Origin: an uncultured Prevotella sp.
GTDB taxonomy: Bacteria; Bacteroidota; Bacteroidia; Bacteroidales; Bacteroidaceae
Direction of reading: 5' to 3'
Assembly: GCA_902477645.1 (NCBI GenBank)
Contig: CABSIA010000025.1
Coordinates: 1-27,504 of the forward strand
DNA: 27,504 nt
The translations under genes were made by a program, and so were the position numbers. Numbering within the stretch: position 1 is the first letter of the stretch; every line of letters begins with the position of its first letter. Of the stretch, positions 8,586 through 15,876 are shown piece after piece. Under the pieces are notes generated by a model. It saw only the letters and a program-made list of their open reading frames with translations, made no database searches and was not told where the DNA came from.

Positions 8586-9545
8586 ATGCAGAAATTAGAA
8601 GTAAATAATGCATATTTAGGCGATTCTCGTGAGTTGCTAAAAAACATAGAGCCAGATTCTATCGCTCTTTCTTTTTGGTCTCCGCCTTATTTTTTAGGTA
8701 AGGAATATGAAGAAAATGAATCTTACGAATCATGGCAGTCGTTACTTCAAGTTGTGATTGCCGAGCATTTTAGAATTCTTAAACCAGGTGGATTTTTGGT
8801 TATCAACATTGCAGATATTCTGTCATTTGAGGATTTGAAAATGCCTAAAATAATGGGGCTTAATCCTTCAAACAGAAAATGTAATGTTACTAAGGAGATT
8901 ATTCTAAAAGCAAAGAAAGACCATCCAGACTATAACAGATATCAATTAGCAGCGTTGCTGAATTGCAGCGAACAAACAATTGATAGAAGACTAAACGGTA
9001 ATAACATTAGAGGTGGAAAATATGCGCCTGGTACTCATGTTAAACTTGTAGGTGGCAATATAGAACAATATGCTTACGATGCAGGACTTTTTCTTTATGA
9101 TAAAAGAATATGGAAAAAGGATCCGGCATGGGCTAATTGTAAATGGACAACCAATACACTAAAAGCCGTAAGCGAAACAGAAGACCTTTATGTTTTTTGG
9201 AAGCCTGGAGAATATATAGTCAATCGTGAGCGGCTAACAGTACAAGAATGGAAAGAATGGGGGTACAGACAGGTATGGGAAATACCAAGTGTGCGGTCTA
9301 ATGACATTCATCCGGCAATGTTTCCTCTGTCGTTGGCTTATCGTGTGATTAAACTATATACTGATGAAAATGATATAGTTCTTGACCCTTTTTTGGGAAG
9401 CGGTACTACAGCAATAGCTGCTGTACATCTTAACAGGAAATTTATTGGTATTGAAAAATTGCAAAGATATTATAATATAGCAGAAGATAGAATTGCTCAG
9501 GCGAAAGTTGCATGTTCTTCAAATCTATTTGCACAACCTTTATGA
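8586..9545 (+). CDS. Beta-class DNA methyltransferase of the BglI-like system (probably N4-cytosine)
   Basis: 319 residues; ATG at 8586, one base after the nuclease stop. The catalytic motif SPPY (32-35) comes before the SAM-binding motif DPFLGSGTT (267-275), the motif order of beta-class amino-methyltransferases; SPPY favours N4-cytosine methylation, as reported for M.BglI. Between them, about residues 100-140, is a segment that looks like a helix-turn-helix (YQLAALLNCSEQTIDRRLNG), probably part of target recognition. It should protect GCCNNNNNGGC from the neighbouring nuclease. It shares the A+T-rich composition of the nuclease gene. No control (C) protein or specificity subunit is present. 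Confidence 0.93.
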   Translation: MQKLEVNNAYLGDSRELLKNIEPDSIALSFWSPPYFLGKEYEENESYESWQSLLQVVIAEHFRILKPGGFLVINIADILSFEDLKMPKIMGLNPSNRKCNVTKEIILKAKKDHPDYNRYQLAALLNCSEQTIDRRLNGNNIRGGKYAPGTHVKLVGGNIEQYAYDAGLFLYDKRIWKKDPAWANCKWTTNTLKAVSETEDLYVFWKPGEYIVNRERLTVQEWKEWGYRQVWEIPSVRSNDIHPAMFPLSLAYRVIKLYTDENDIVLDPFLGSGTTAIAAVHLNRKFIGIEKLQRYYNIAEDRIAQAKVACSSNLFAQPL

Positions 9546-9591
9546 AAACCAAAAAACTGCTAAAAAGTTTTCTGAATCCGTTATAATTGAG

Positions 9592-9599
9592 TAACTTTG
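9592..9599 (+). promoter_or_regulatory. -7 promoter element for the head-group cassette
   Basis: TAACTTTG matches TAnnTTTG and lies 23 bp before the ATG at 9623. It would give the nucleotidyltransferase operon its own promoter, independent of the restriction-modification genes. A weak inverted repeat AAAACT/AGTTTT (9553-9571) lies just upstream. Confidence 0.6.
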
Positions 9600-9622
9600 C
9601 ACCCTAATAAAGGATTTAAGAT

Positions 9623-10345
9623 ATGAAATATGCTATTATAGCAGCCGGAGAAGGCTCTCGGTTGGCAGCTGAGGGAATTAGTGCGCCAAAGCCTTTGGTA
9701 AAGGTTCATGGCGAGAGTCTTATAGATAGGCTTATAAAGATATTTACCGATAACAATGCTGAGCGAATTTATGTGATCTGCAATGAGCTGTACACTCAGG
9801 TTGCGGAGCATTTGAATGAGCTGGAATCTGACGGATATGAGGGACGCAAATTGCCTCTTGAGCATATTGTGAAGAGCACTCCGAGCTCAATGCATAGTTT
9901 CTACGAGCTTAGCCGTCTTGTTGGCGAAGGTCCGGTTGTACTTACAACTGTCGACACGATTTTCCGTGAAAAAGAATTTTCTGAATATATTGCCGCATTT
10001 GAAAAAGCTTTGGCCGAAGGTTTTGACGGACTGATGGGCGTAACAGATTACATTGATGATGAGAAGCCGCTGTATGTGGCTACCGATTCTCATGATGTAA
10101 TCACAGGTTTCTATGATGAGCAAAATGGTGAATGTAAGTATATTTCGGGCGGAATTTACGGACTTACAACTCCTTGCGTCAAAATTCTTGAGGAGTGTAT
10201 GCAGAACGGAGTCGGCCGTATGCGCAATTTCCAGCGTGCTCTTGTCGCAGGTGGCATGAGGCTGAAGGCTTATCCTTTCTCAAAGGTTCTCGATGTAGAC
10301 CATGCCTCAGATGTGACAAAAGCCGAGGAATTTCTGAATTCTTAA
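9623..10345 (+). CDS. Sugar/alditol-phosphate nucleotidyltransferase-like protein
   Basis: 240 residues. The N-terminus carries the nucleotidyltransferase signature AAGEGSRL (7-14) followed by KPL (23-25), which binds the NTP phosphates. Asp111 (in TTVDTIF) and DVDHASD (224-230) are plausible metal-binding positions. Such enzymes make an NDP- or CDP-activated compound from NTP and a phosphorylated sugar or polyol. It is first of a tight run: the ATP-grasp gene starts 12 bp after it, and a CDP-alcohol phosphatidyltransferase follows. This context suggests that it activates a polar group (for instance a polyol phosphate) for transfer. The substrate is not determinable from sequence alone. Confidence 0.8.
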   Translation: MKYAIIAAGEGSRLAAEGISAPKPLVKVHGESLIDRLIKIFTDNNAERIYVICNELYTQVAEHLNELESDGYEGRKLPLEHIVKSTPSSMHSFYELSRLVGEGPVVLTTVDTIFREKEFSEYIAAFEKALAEGFDGLMGVTDYIDDEKPLYVATDSHDVITGFYDEQNGECKYISGGIYGLTTPCVKILEECMQNGVGRMRNFQRALVAGGMRLKAYPFSKVLDVDHASDVTKAEEFLNS

Positions 10346-10357
10346 TCGCTGACGGTT

Positions 10358-11140
10358 ATGAAAATTCTTGCAGTAAGCCGTGATAAGAGATATTCGCCAA
10401 ACAGCGTCGACAAAGATTTGGCAATTCTGAGAGCCGCCGCCGAGAGAATTGGCGGTGAGGTTCAGATTGTTGATGAGAATGAAGTCGATGCGGGCACAGA
10501 CTGCGATGTTTGTCTGTCTATGGCCCGTGGGGAGAAAAATCTCAAGGTTTTGTCAGGCATGGAGCTGCGTGGCGTAAAAGTTATAAATAGTCCTACTGGC
10601 GTCTTGGCTTGCAGGCGTTCTTCCGTAGAGGCTACAATGCGTAGTCTTGGTGTTCCGCTTCCGCCTCTTGACGGCGCCGATGGTTTTTGGATTAAGCGTG
10701 GCGATGCGGCGGCTCAGACGCAGGGCGAGGTGCGATATTGTAAAGATGCGGAAGAGCTTGAGCGGGCAAAAAAAGAATTTGCAGAAAAAGGGATTTCTGA
10801 TTATGTGGTATCAGCCCATGTCGTAGGCGATTTGGTGAAATGGTATGCTGTAGGCAGAGATTTCTTCCGCTACTATTATCCGACCGATGACGGAAAAACA
10901 AAATTTGGCGATGAGGCTGTAAACGGCTCTGCAAGTCATTACCGTTTTGATGTCGAGGCTCTGAGGGCAGCCGCCGGGCTTGTGGCTGCGGCGATAGGAG
11001 TTTCCGCCTATGGAGGCGATGCCATTGTCAGGCAAGACGGCTCGTTCTGTATCATAGATTTTAATGACTGGCCCAGTTTCTCACGTTGCCGTGACGATGC
11101 GGCTGAGGCTATAGCCTCGGTTGCTAAAAGTTTGATATGA
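10358..11140 (+). CDS. ATP-grasp domain protein of unknown substrate
   Basis: 260 residues, cytoplasmic. The C-terminal half has the ATP-grasp ending: an acidic residue in GGDAIV (Asp221), then IIDFNDWPSF (232-240), whose Asp234 and Asn236 are the expected metal ligands. A candidate nucleotide-binding Lys is at 113 (FWIKRGD). The pattern recalls RimK-type ligases and the inositol-phosphate kinase branch of the superfamily, so the enzyme may ligate a carboxylate to an amine or phosphorylate a small molecule. It is 12 bp after the nucleotidyltransferase and 18 bp before the phosphatidyltransferase gene, so it should act in the same pathway. I do not recognise a named family. Confidence 0.75.
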   Translation: MKILAVSRDKRYSPNSVDKDLAILRAAAERIGGEVQIVDENEVDAGTDCDVCLSMARGEKNLKVLSGMELRGVKVINSPTGVLACRRSSVEATMRSLGVPLPPLDGADGFWIKRGDAAAQTQGEVRYCKDAEELERAKKEFAEKGISDYVVSAHVVGDLVKWYAVGRDFFRYYYPTDDGKTKFGDEAVNGSASHYRFDVEALRAAAGLVAAAIGVSAYGGDAIVRQDGSFCIIDFNDWPSFSRCRDDAAEAIASVAKSLI

Positions 11141-11158
11141 CGATTATTAACAATAAAT

Positions 11159-12118
11159 ATGGTTTTGAATAACACTAAAGAAAACAAATCTTTCTCTGAA
11201 CTCCTGCAGGCGTCGTTCAAGTCGGACGATACAGAGGAATGGCTTGACGTGCATTTCACACGTCCCATAGGCCTTGTGTTCGCCCTGTTTTGGAACAAAT
11301 TTGGAATACATCCCAATGTCATAACAATATTGTCGATTTTCCTCGGTATAGGCTCAGGATGGATGTTCTGCTACGAGGATTTGCCCCACAATATTATGGG
11401 TGTCGTATTGCTTATGCTCGCCAACTTCTGCGACTCTACAGACGGGCAGATGGCGCGGCTTACAGGCAAGAAAACTCTTATAGGCCGCATGCTCGACGGC
11501 TTCTCGGGCGATGTGTGGTTCTTCTGCATTTATGCCGCTTTTGCCTACCGGCTGATGGACGACAATATCCCGTTTACCAATCATACCTGGGGATTTTTGT
11601 CGTGGGTGCTCGCATTTGTGGCAGGTGTTTTTTTCCATTCTCCACAAAGCTCGCTGAGCGACTATTATCGGCAGATACATTTGTTTTTGCTAAAAGGCAA
11701 AAATGGCAGCGAGCTTGACAACTATGCAAGCCAGCGCGCCATATACGAGAGTTTGCCGAAGAGCGATGTTCTCGGCAGGGCTTTCTATTTCAATTATGCC
11801 AACTACTGCAAAAGTCAGGAGAGACGCACACCTGAGTTCCAAAAACTTATGTCTGCGTTGAAAGATAAATACAATGGGGCGGAAAAAATGCCGACTGACA
11901 TCAAAGACAGGTTTCTCAGTGTGAGCCGCACATTGATGCCGTTGACAAATATATTGACATTCAACACACGCGCAATCTGTGTGTATATATCGGCGCTTAC
12001 AGGACTTCCGTATCTCTATATGATATTTGAGATAACCGTTATGCAGCAGATGTATGTTTACATGCATAGAAAGCACGAGAAACTTTGCCGTGAGACATTA
12101 TTGACAATCAACAACTAA
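11159..12118 (+). CDS. CDP-alcohol phosphatidyltransferase family membrane enzyme
   Basis: 319 residues with several hydrophobic segments, an integral inner-membrane enzyme. The CDP-alcohol phosphotransferase signature is present: Asp92-x2-Asp95-Gly-x2-Ala-Arg100-x8-Gly109-x3-Asp113. The final catalytic Asp, normally three residues after Asp113, is at Asp118, with four residues between. The enzyme should displace CMP from a CDP-activated compound with an alcohol, forming a phosphodiester. It is longer than PgsA or PssA (about 180-240), with an extended N-terminal segment (1-35) and a charged loop of about 200-260. Placed after a nucleotidyltransferase and an ATP-grasp enzyme, it probably performs the transfer step of an uncharacterised head-group pathway. 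Confidence 0.87.
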   Translation: MVLNNTKENKSFSELLQASFKSDDTEEWLDVHFTRPIGLVFALFWNKFGIHPNVITILSIFLGIGSGWMFCYEDLPHNIMGVVLLMLANFCDSTDGQMARLTGKKTLIGRMLDGFSGDVWFFCIYAAFAYRLMDDNIPFTNHTWGFLSWVLAFVAGVFFHSPQSSLSDYYRQIHLFLLKGKNGSELDNYASQRAIYESLPKSDVLGRAFYFNYANYCKSQERRTPEFQKLMSALKDKYNGAEKMPTDIKDRFLSVSRTLMPLTNILTFNTRAICVYISALTGLPYLYMIFEITVMQQMYVYMHRKHEKLCRETLLTINN

Positions 12119-12119
12119 G

Positions 12120-12191
12120 TAGACAACTTGTCAACTTGTCAACTCGTCAACTCGTCAACTCGTCAACTTGTCAACTCGTTTACTCGTTAAC
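12120..12191. repeat. Tandem 8-bp repeat (TYGTCAAC), nine units
   Basis: Nine consecutive 8-bp units fill the spacer between the phosphatidyltransferase and HAD genes. The central six (12128-12175) are TTGTCAAC or TCGTCAAC; the outermost units are degenerate (TAGACAAC, TCGTTTAC, TCGTTAAC). The array begins one base after the upstream stop and ends eight bases before the downstream ATG. It is a probable variable-number repeat with slippage potential. Confidence 0.85.
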
Positions 12192-12199
12192 TAAAAAAT

Positions 12200-12901
12200 A
12201 TGATTAAGGGATATCTTTTCGATTTCGGCGGAACGCTCGATACGGCGGGATGCCATTGGGGACAGATGTTGTGGCACGCTTATCAGCGTCAGCAAGTGCC
12301 GGTGACAGAGGAGCAGTTCCGTGAGGCTTACGTATATGGCGAGCGCACATTGGGACGCACTCCGATTATTCAGAGCGACTACTCGTTCCATAAAACCCTT
12401 GAGGTGAAGATACGCATTGAGATGGAGTATCTTTGCACCTCGGGCGCATGGAATGCAGACGAGAAAACTTTCGGTGCAAAACTGGCTGATGTGCTCAACG
12501 ATGTCTATCAGCGTGTTGTTGAGATTACTGTTCACAGCGCATCGGTTCTTGAAAAGCTGGCTGCGAAATATCCGATGGTTCTTGTAAGCAATTTTTATGG
12601 TAATATAACCAATGTGCTCGCTGAGTTCCGTCTTGACAAATATTTCAAGGATATTGTAGAGTCTGCGGTTGTCGGCATCAGAAAACCCGACCACAGGATA
12701 TATCTGCTTGGTGTTGAGGCTTTGGGATTGAAACCAGAGGAGTGCGTAGTTGTTGGCGACAGTTTCTACAAGGACATAGAGCCTGCGAAAAAAGCCGGCT
12801 GCCATGCCGTTTGGTTCAAAGGCGAGGGATGGACAGAACAGCAGTACGATGAGACCATTCCCGACAAGGTGATTACGGATTTGGAGCAGTTGCTGGATTA
12901 A
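12200..12901 (+). CDS. HAD-superfamily (subfamily IA) hydrolase
   Basis: 233 residues, cytoplasmic. Motif I is FDFGGTLD with nucleophile Asp8; motif II Ser130 (VLVSNF); motif III Lys162 (IRKPDH); motif IV Asp187/Asp192 (GDSFYKD). A helical cap lies between motifs I and II. The position two residues after the nucleophile, normally the acid/base Asp of phosphatases, is Gly10, so the activity may differ from ordinary phosphatases. It follows the phosphatidyltransferase gene after the 8-bp repeats and could dephosphorylate a pathway intermediate; this role is inferred from position only. I chose the ATG at 12200 because it places motif I at residues 7-14, usual for the family. Confidence 0.88.
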   Translation: MIKGYLFDFGGTLDTAGCHWGQMLWHAYQRQQVPVTEEQFREAYVYGERTLGRTPIIQSDYSFHKTLEVKIRIEMEYLCTSGAWNADEKTFGAKLADVLNDVYQRVVEITVHSASVLEKLAAKYPMVLVSNFYGNITNVLAEFRLDKYFKDIVESAVVGIRKPDHRIYLLGVEALGLKPEECVVVGDSFYKDIEPAKKAGCHAVWFKGEGWTEQQYDETIPDKVITDLEQLLD

Positions 12902-12903
12902 TC

Positions 12904-12980
12904 TTTAGAGTTTAAAGTTTAGAGTTTAAAGTTTAATGCAGTATGCCTTATGGTTTTAAAACTAATTGCGTTAAACTTTA
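12904..12980. repeat. Tandem 14-bp repeat and inverted repeat before the DUF5686 gene
   Basis: TTTAGAGTTTAAAG occurs twice back to back (12904-12917, 12918-12931). TAAAGTTTAA (12927-12936) is repeated in inverted form as TTAAACTTTA at 12971-12980. The region is noncoding spacer between the HAD gene and the DUF5686 start and could fold into a weak A+T-rich stem. Confidence 0.5.
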
Positions 12981-13017
12981 CACGTTAAATATAAAACTCT
13001 TTACCTCAAAAAAATAT

Positions 13018-15540
13018 ATGATTAGAAAAATTTTCGTTTTTTTGCTTTTGATGACTGCCATGACAGCCGCTGCGCAGAAAATCAGAGGTGTTGTTGTAGA
13101 TGCCGAGAATGGCGACACGCTGCTTTATCCCAGTGCGTCGTATAAAGGGCACCGTGTTGCCGTCAGCGGCAACGCCATGGGTGAATATTCCATTGACAGG
13201 CATAACGGATGGCAACTTACGTTCAGTGCCGTGGGCTATAAGTCGAAGACGGTAAATGTGACATCTTCAACCCCCTCAAAACTCGACATAAAACTGAAAC
13301 CTGATACAAAGCAGCTCAGCGAGGTTGTGGTGAGGTCGAGAAAGGGAAAATACAGCCGTAAGGACAATCCTGCCGTTGAGCTGATGAAAAGGGTTATTGC
13401 AGCCAAAAAGAAGACAGATCTTGAAAATCATGACTTCCTGCAATACAATAAATATCAGAAAATTACGCTTGCGCTCAACGACATCAAGCCGGGCGACCTC
13501 GACAGCGGATTTTTCGCAAAAAAGCAGTGGCTGATAGACCAGATTGAGACAAGCCCTTACAACCACAAACTGATACTTCCAGTGTCGGTTGATGAGACCG
13601 TTACGCAGAACATATACCGCAAGGATCCGAAAACAGAGAAAAGCATCATAAAAGGTCAAAGCTCTACGGGCGTAAACCAGCTCATACAGACAGGAGATAT
13701 TCTTAACGTCACGCTGAAGGATGTTTTCACCGATGTCGACATCTATGATGACTATGTCCGCCTGTTGCAATATCCGTTTGTCAGTCCTATCGGCAAAAAC
13801 GCCATCGGGTTCTACCGATACTATATTCAGGACACAGTCTATGTGGACCGCGACCTGTGCTATCATCTTGAGTTCTTGCCCAACAATCAGCAAGATTTCG
13901 GTTTCCGTGGAGAATTGTATATTCTTGCAGACTCGTCACTTCATGTAAAGCGCTGCGAGTTGACAATTCCGAGACGAAGCGATGTCAATTTTGTGGAAAA
14001 TCTGCACATTTCCCAGCAGTACACAAAACTATTCAACGGTGAGTGGGCTTTGACGGTCGACGACATGATTGTTGAGATGAGTCTTGTAAGGGCATTCGGA
14101 AAATTCCTTATAACAAGGACAACCCGGTTGAGCGACTATGCTTTCGACGAAATTCCGAAACAGCTGTTTAAGGGAAAAGCCAAAGAGCGCAAGGAGGCTG
14201 ATGCCATGATGCGCGATGAGGCTTTCTGGAACCAGTACCGCTCGGTTGAGCTTACAAAAAGTGAGTCGTCGATGGATGCGTTCATACACCGTATTGAGCA
14301 GCTGAAAGGTTTCAAATATATTATTTTTGCAGGAAAGGCTCTTATTGAGAATTTTGTGGAGACTGGCGACATGAACCATCCGAGCAAATTCGATATCGGA
14401 CCTATCAACACTATGATATCGAAGAATTTCATCGACGGCTACCGCTTCCGCCTCTCGGGGCAGACCACGGCAAACCTCAACAAGCATTGGTTTGCAGGCG
14501 GATATATAGCCCGTGGTATGGACTCGAAGAAAACTTACTATAATGCAGAGCTTACTTATTCTCTCAACAAAAAGGAATATCTGCCACGTGAGTTCCCGAA
14601 GCGCACCATTACGGTTTCGTCGACATACGATGTAATGGCACCGTCTGACAAATATATTCCTACCGACAAGGATAATGTGTTTACTGCCTTCAAATGGGCT
14701 ACGGTTGACAAGATGATGTTCTACAACCGGCAGAAAATTGCGTTTGAATATGAGCAGGACTGGGGACTGAAATCTGTGCTAAGTCTGAAGCGTGAGGAAA
14801 ACGAGGCTGCTGGTGAATTGCACTTCGGAACATCGAGACTTAACACTACCGAACTGTCGCTACAACTTCAGCTTGCCCCTGGACGCACTTACATAAACAC
14901 CAAACAGCGCCGTCTGCCAATAAATCTCGACGCGCCTGTGTTCGGTCTCGGACACACTATAGGCTTCAAGGGCTTCCTTGGCGGCGACTATCGCTACAAC
15001 CTTACAGAGGCGAGCATTTATAAACGTTTCTGGGTTGGCTCTTGGGGAAAAATCGACGCATACCTTAAGGCTGGCGCACAATGGAACCGTGTGCCATTTC
15101 CGTTGCTCATCATGCCTGCTGCAAACTTGTCGTATATTGTCGAGGACGAGACGTTTAACCTTGTAAATAATATGGAGTTCCTGAACGACAGATATGCGAG
15201 TCTCGATGTGAGCTGGGACCTTAACGGCAAGATTTTCAACCGCATTCCGCTGCTCAAGAAGTTGAAGTGGAGAGAGTATCTCGGTGTGAAATGCCTATGG
15301 GGAAAGCTTACCGATAAGAACAACCCTACACTTGAGCAAAATGCCGATAACCCAATTTTGTGGCAATTCCCAGAGGGCAGCTATGTTATGGACCCACACC
15401 GTCCGTACGTGGAGCTTGTAGCCGGTGTTCATAATATTTTCAAGCTGCTGCATGTGGAATATGTGAAGCGGTTGAACTATAAATACCTGCCAACTTGCCA
15501 TAAGGACGGCATAAGGTTTATGGTGAGAATGACGTTTTGA
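13018..15540 (+). CDS. DUF5686 outer-membrane protein with carboxypeptidase-regulatory-like domain
   Basis: 840 residues from ATG at 13018, which gives a typical signal peptide ending TAAAQ; an open stretch upstream to 12943 lacks a signal and is rejected. Residues about 21-105 form a carboxypeptidase-D-regulatory-like beta-sandwich (GVVVDAENG...GYKSKTVNV), as in the plug-side domain of TonB-dependent transporters. It is followed by a linker (EVVVRSRKGKYSRKDNPA) and a long region typical of DUF5686. The C-terminal 350 or so residues alternate aromatic and polar positions and end in Phe, consistent with an outer-membrane beta-barrel. Function is unknown. It ends at a strong terminator and may share the upstream operon. 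Confidence 0.88.
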   Translation: MIRKIFVFLLLMTAMTAAAQKIRGVVVDAENGDTLLYPSASYKGHRVAVSGNAMGEYSIDRHNGWQLTFSAVGYKSKTVNVTSSTPSKLDIKLKPDTKQLSEVVVRSRKGKYSRKDNPAVELMKRVIAAKKKTDLENHDFLQYNKYQKITLALNDIKPGDLDSGFFAKKQWLIDQIETSPYNHKLILPVSVDETVTQNIYRKDPKTEKSIIKGQSSTGVNQLIQTGDILNVTLKDVFTDVDIYDDYVRLLQYPFVSPIGKNAIGFYRYYIQDTVYVDRDLCYHLEFLPNNQQDFGFRGELYILADSSLHVKRCELTIPRRSDVNFVENLHISQQYTKLFNGEWALTVDDMIVEMSLVRAFGKFLITRTTRLSDYAFDEIPKQLFKGKAKERKEADAMMRDEAFWNQYRSVELTKSESSMDAFIHRIEQLKGFKYIIFAGKALIENFVETGDMNHPSKFDIGPINTMISKNFIDGYRFRLSGQTTANLNKHWFAGGYIARGMDSKKTYYNAELTYSLNKKEYLPREFPKRTITVSSTYDVMAPSDKYIPTDKDNVFTAFKWATVDKMMFYNRQKIAFEYEQDWGLKSVLSLKREENEAAGELHFGTSRLNTTELSLQLQLAPGRTYINTKQRRLPINLDAPVFGLGHTIGFKGFLGGDYRYNLTEASIYKRFWVGSWGKIDAYLKAGAQWNRVPFPLLIMPAANLSYIVEDETFNLVNNMEFLNDRYASLDVSWDLNGKIFNRIPLLKKLKWREYLGVKCLWGKLTDKNNPTLEQNADNPILWQFPEGSYVMDPHRPYVELVAGVHNIFKLLHVEYVKRLNYKYLPTCHKDGIRFMVRMTF

Positions 15541-15565
15541 TAATGTTTTTAGGCCCTACCTTAAA

Positions 15566-15602
15566 AAGGCCAATTTGTCTCACGACAAATTGGCCTTGTT
15601 TT
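15566..15602 (+). terminator. Strong intrinsic terminator after the DUF5686 gene
   Basis: A perfect 14-bp stem, AAGGCCAATTTGTC (15566-15579) with GACAAATTGGCCTT (15584-15597), closes on a TCAC loop and is followed by GTTTT. It lies 25 bp after the DUF5686 stop and ends the plus-strand run that started at 9623. Confidence 0.92.
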
Positions 15603-15876
15603 CTAACTAACTTATTATCAACTATTCATTACTCATTCTGAAAATTTTGGTAAAATTACGAATAATTTCCTTATAAATTCCTTTGTAAAGAACAATATAT
15701 ATCAAAAAAACCACGTAAACGTTTGCGCATATAGCTGTTTTTTATTATATTTGCAGTGGATTAGGTTGCACTTGGCATTTTTTTAATAAATTTGAATTGC
15801 CCTCGTTTGCACTATTATAATCAAAAATAAAGCATACGTTTAGATTGGTTTTGAATGCTACAAATTGCTCACAGAT
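15603..15876. other. Intergenic control region upstream of the LacI-family gene
   Basis: About 270 A+T-rich bases without a gene. They contain the promoter and palindromic operator annotated separately. A second ACGTTT-containing site lies at about 15832-15844 (GCATACGTTTAGA) and could be a weaker operator half. Confidence 0.6.
15714..15753 (+). promoter_or_regulatory. Promoter with overlapping LacI-type operator
   Basis: The -33 element TTTG (15722-15725) and the -7 element TATATTTG (15746-15753) are separated by 20 bp, the usual Bacteroidetes spacing. CGTAAACGTTTGCG (15714-15727) is a palindrome with one mismatched pair around the central CG, the typical form of LacI/GalR-family operators, and it covers the -33 element. 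This suggests repression of the regulator gene by its own product. Confidence 0.72.

Noticed and set aside
7703..9545. Phage or integrative-element cargo
   Set aside because: No integrase, transposase, tRNA or clear direct repeats flank the pair; only composition points to transfer.
12943..13017. Upstream start of the DUF5686 gene
   Set aside because: The extra residues come from repeat-rich spacer and would bury the signal peptide.
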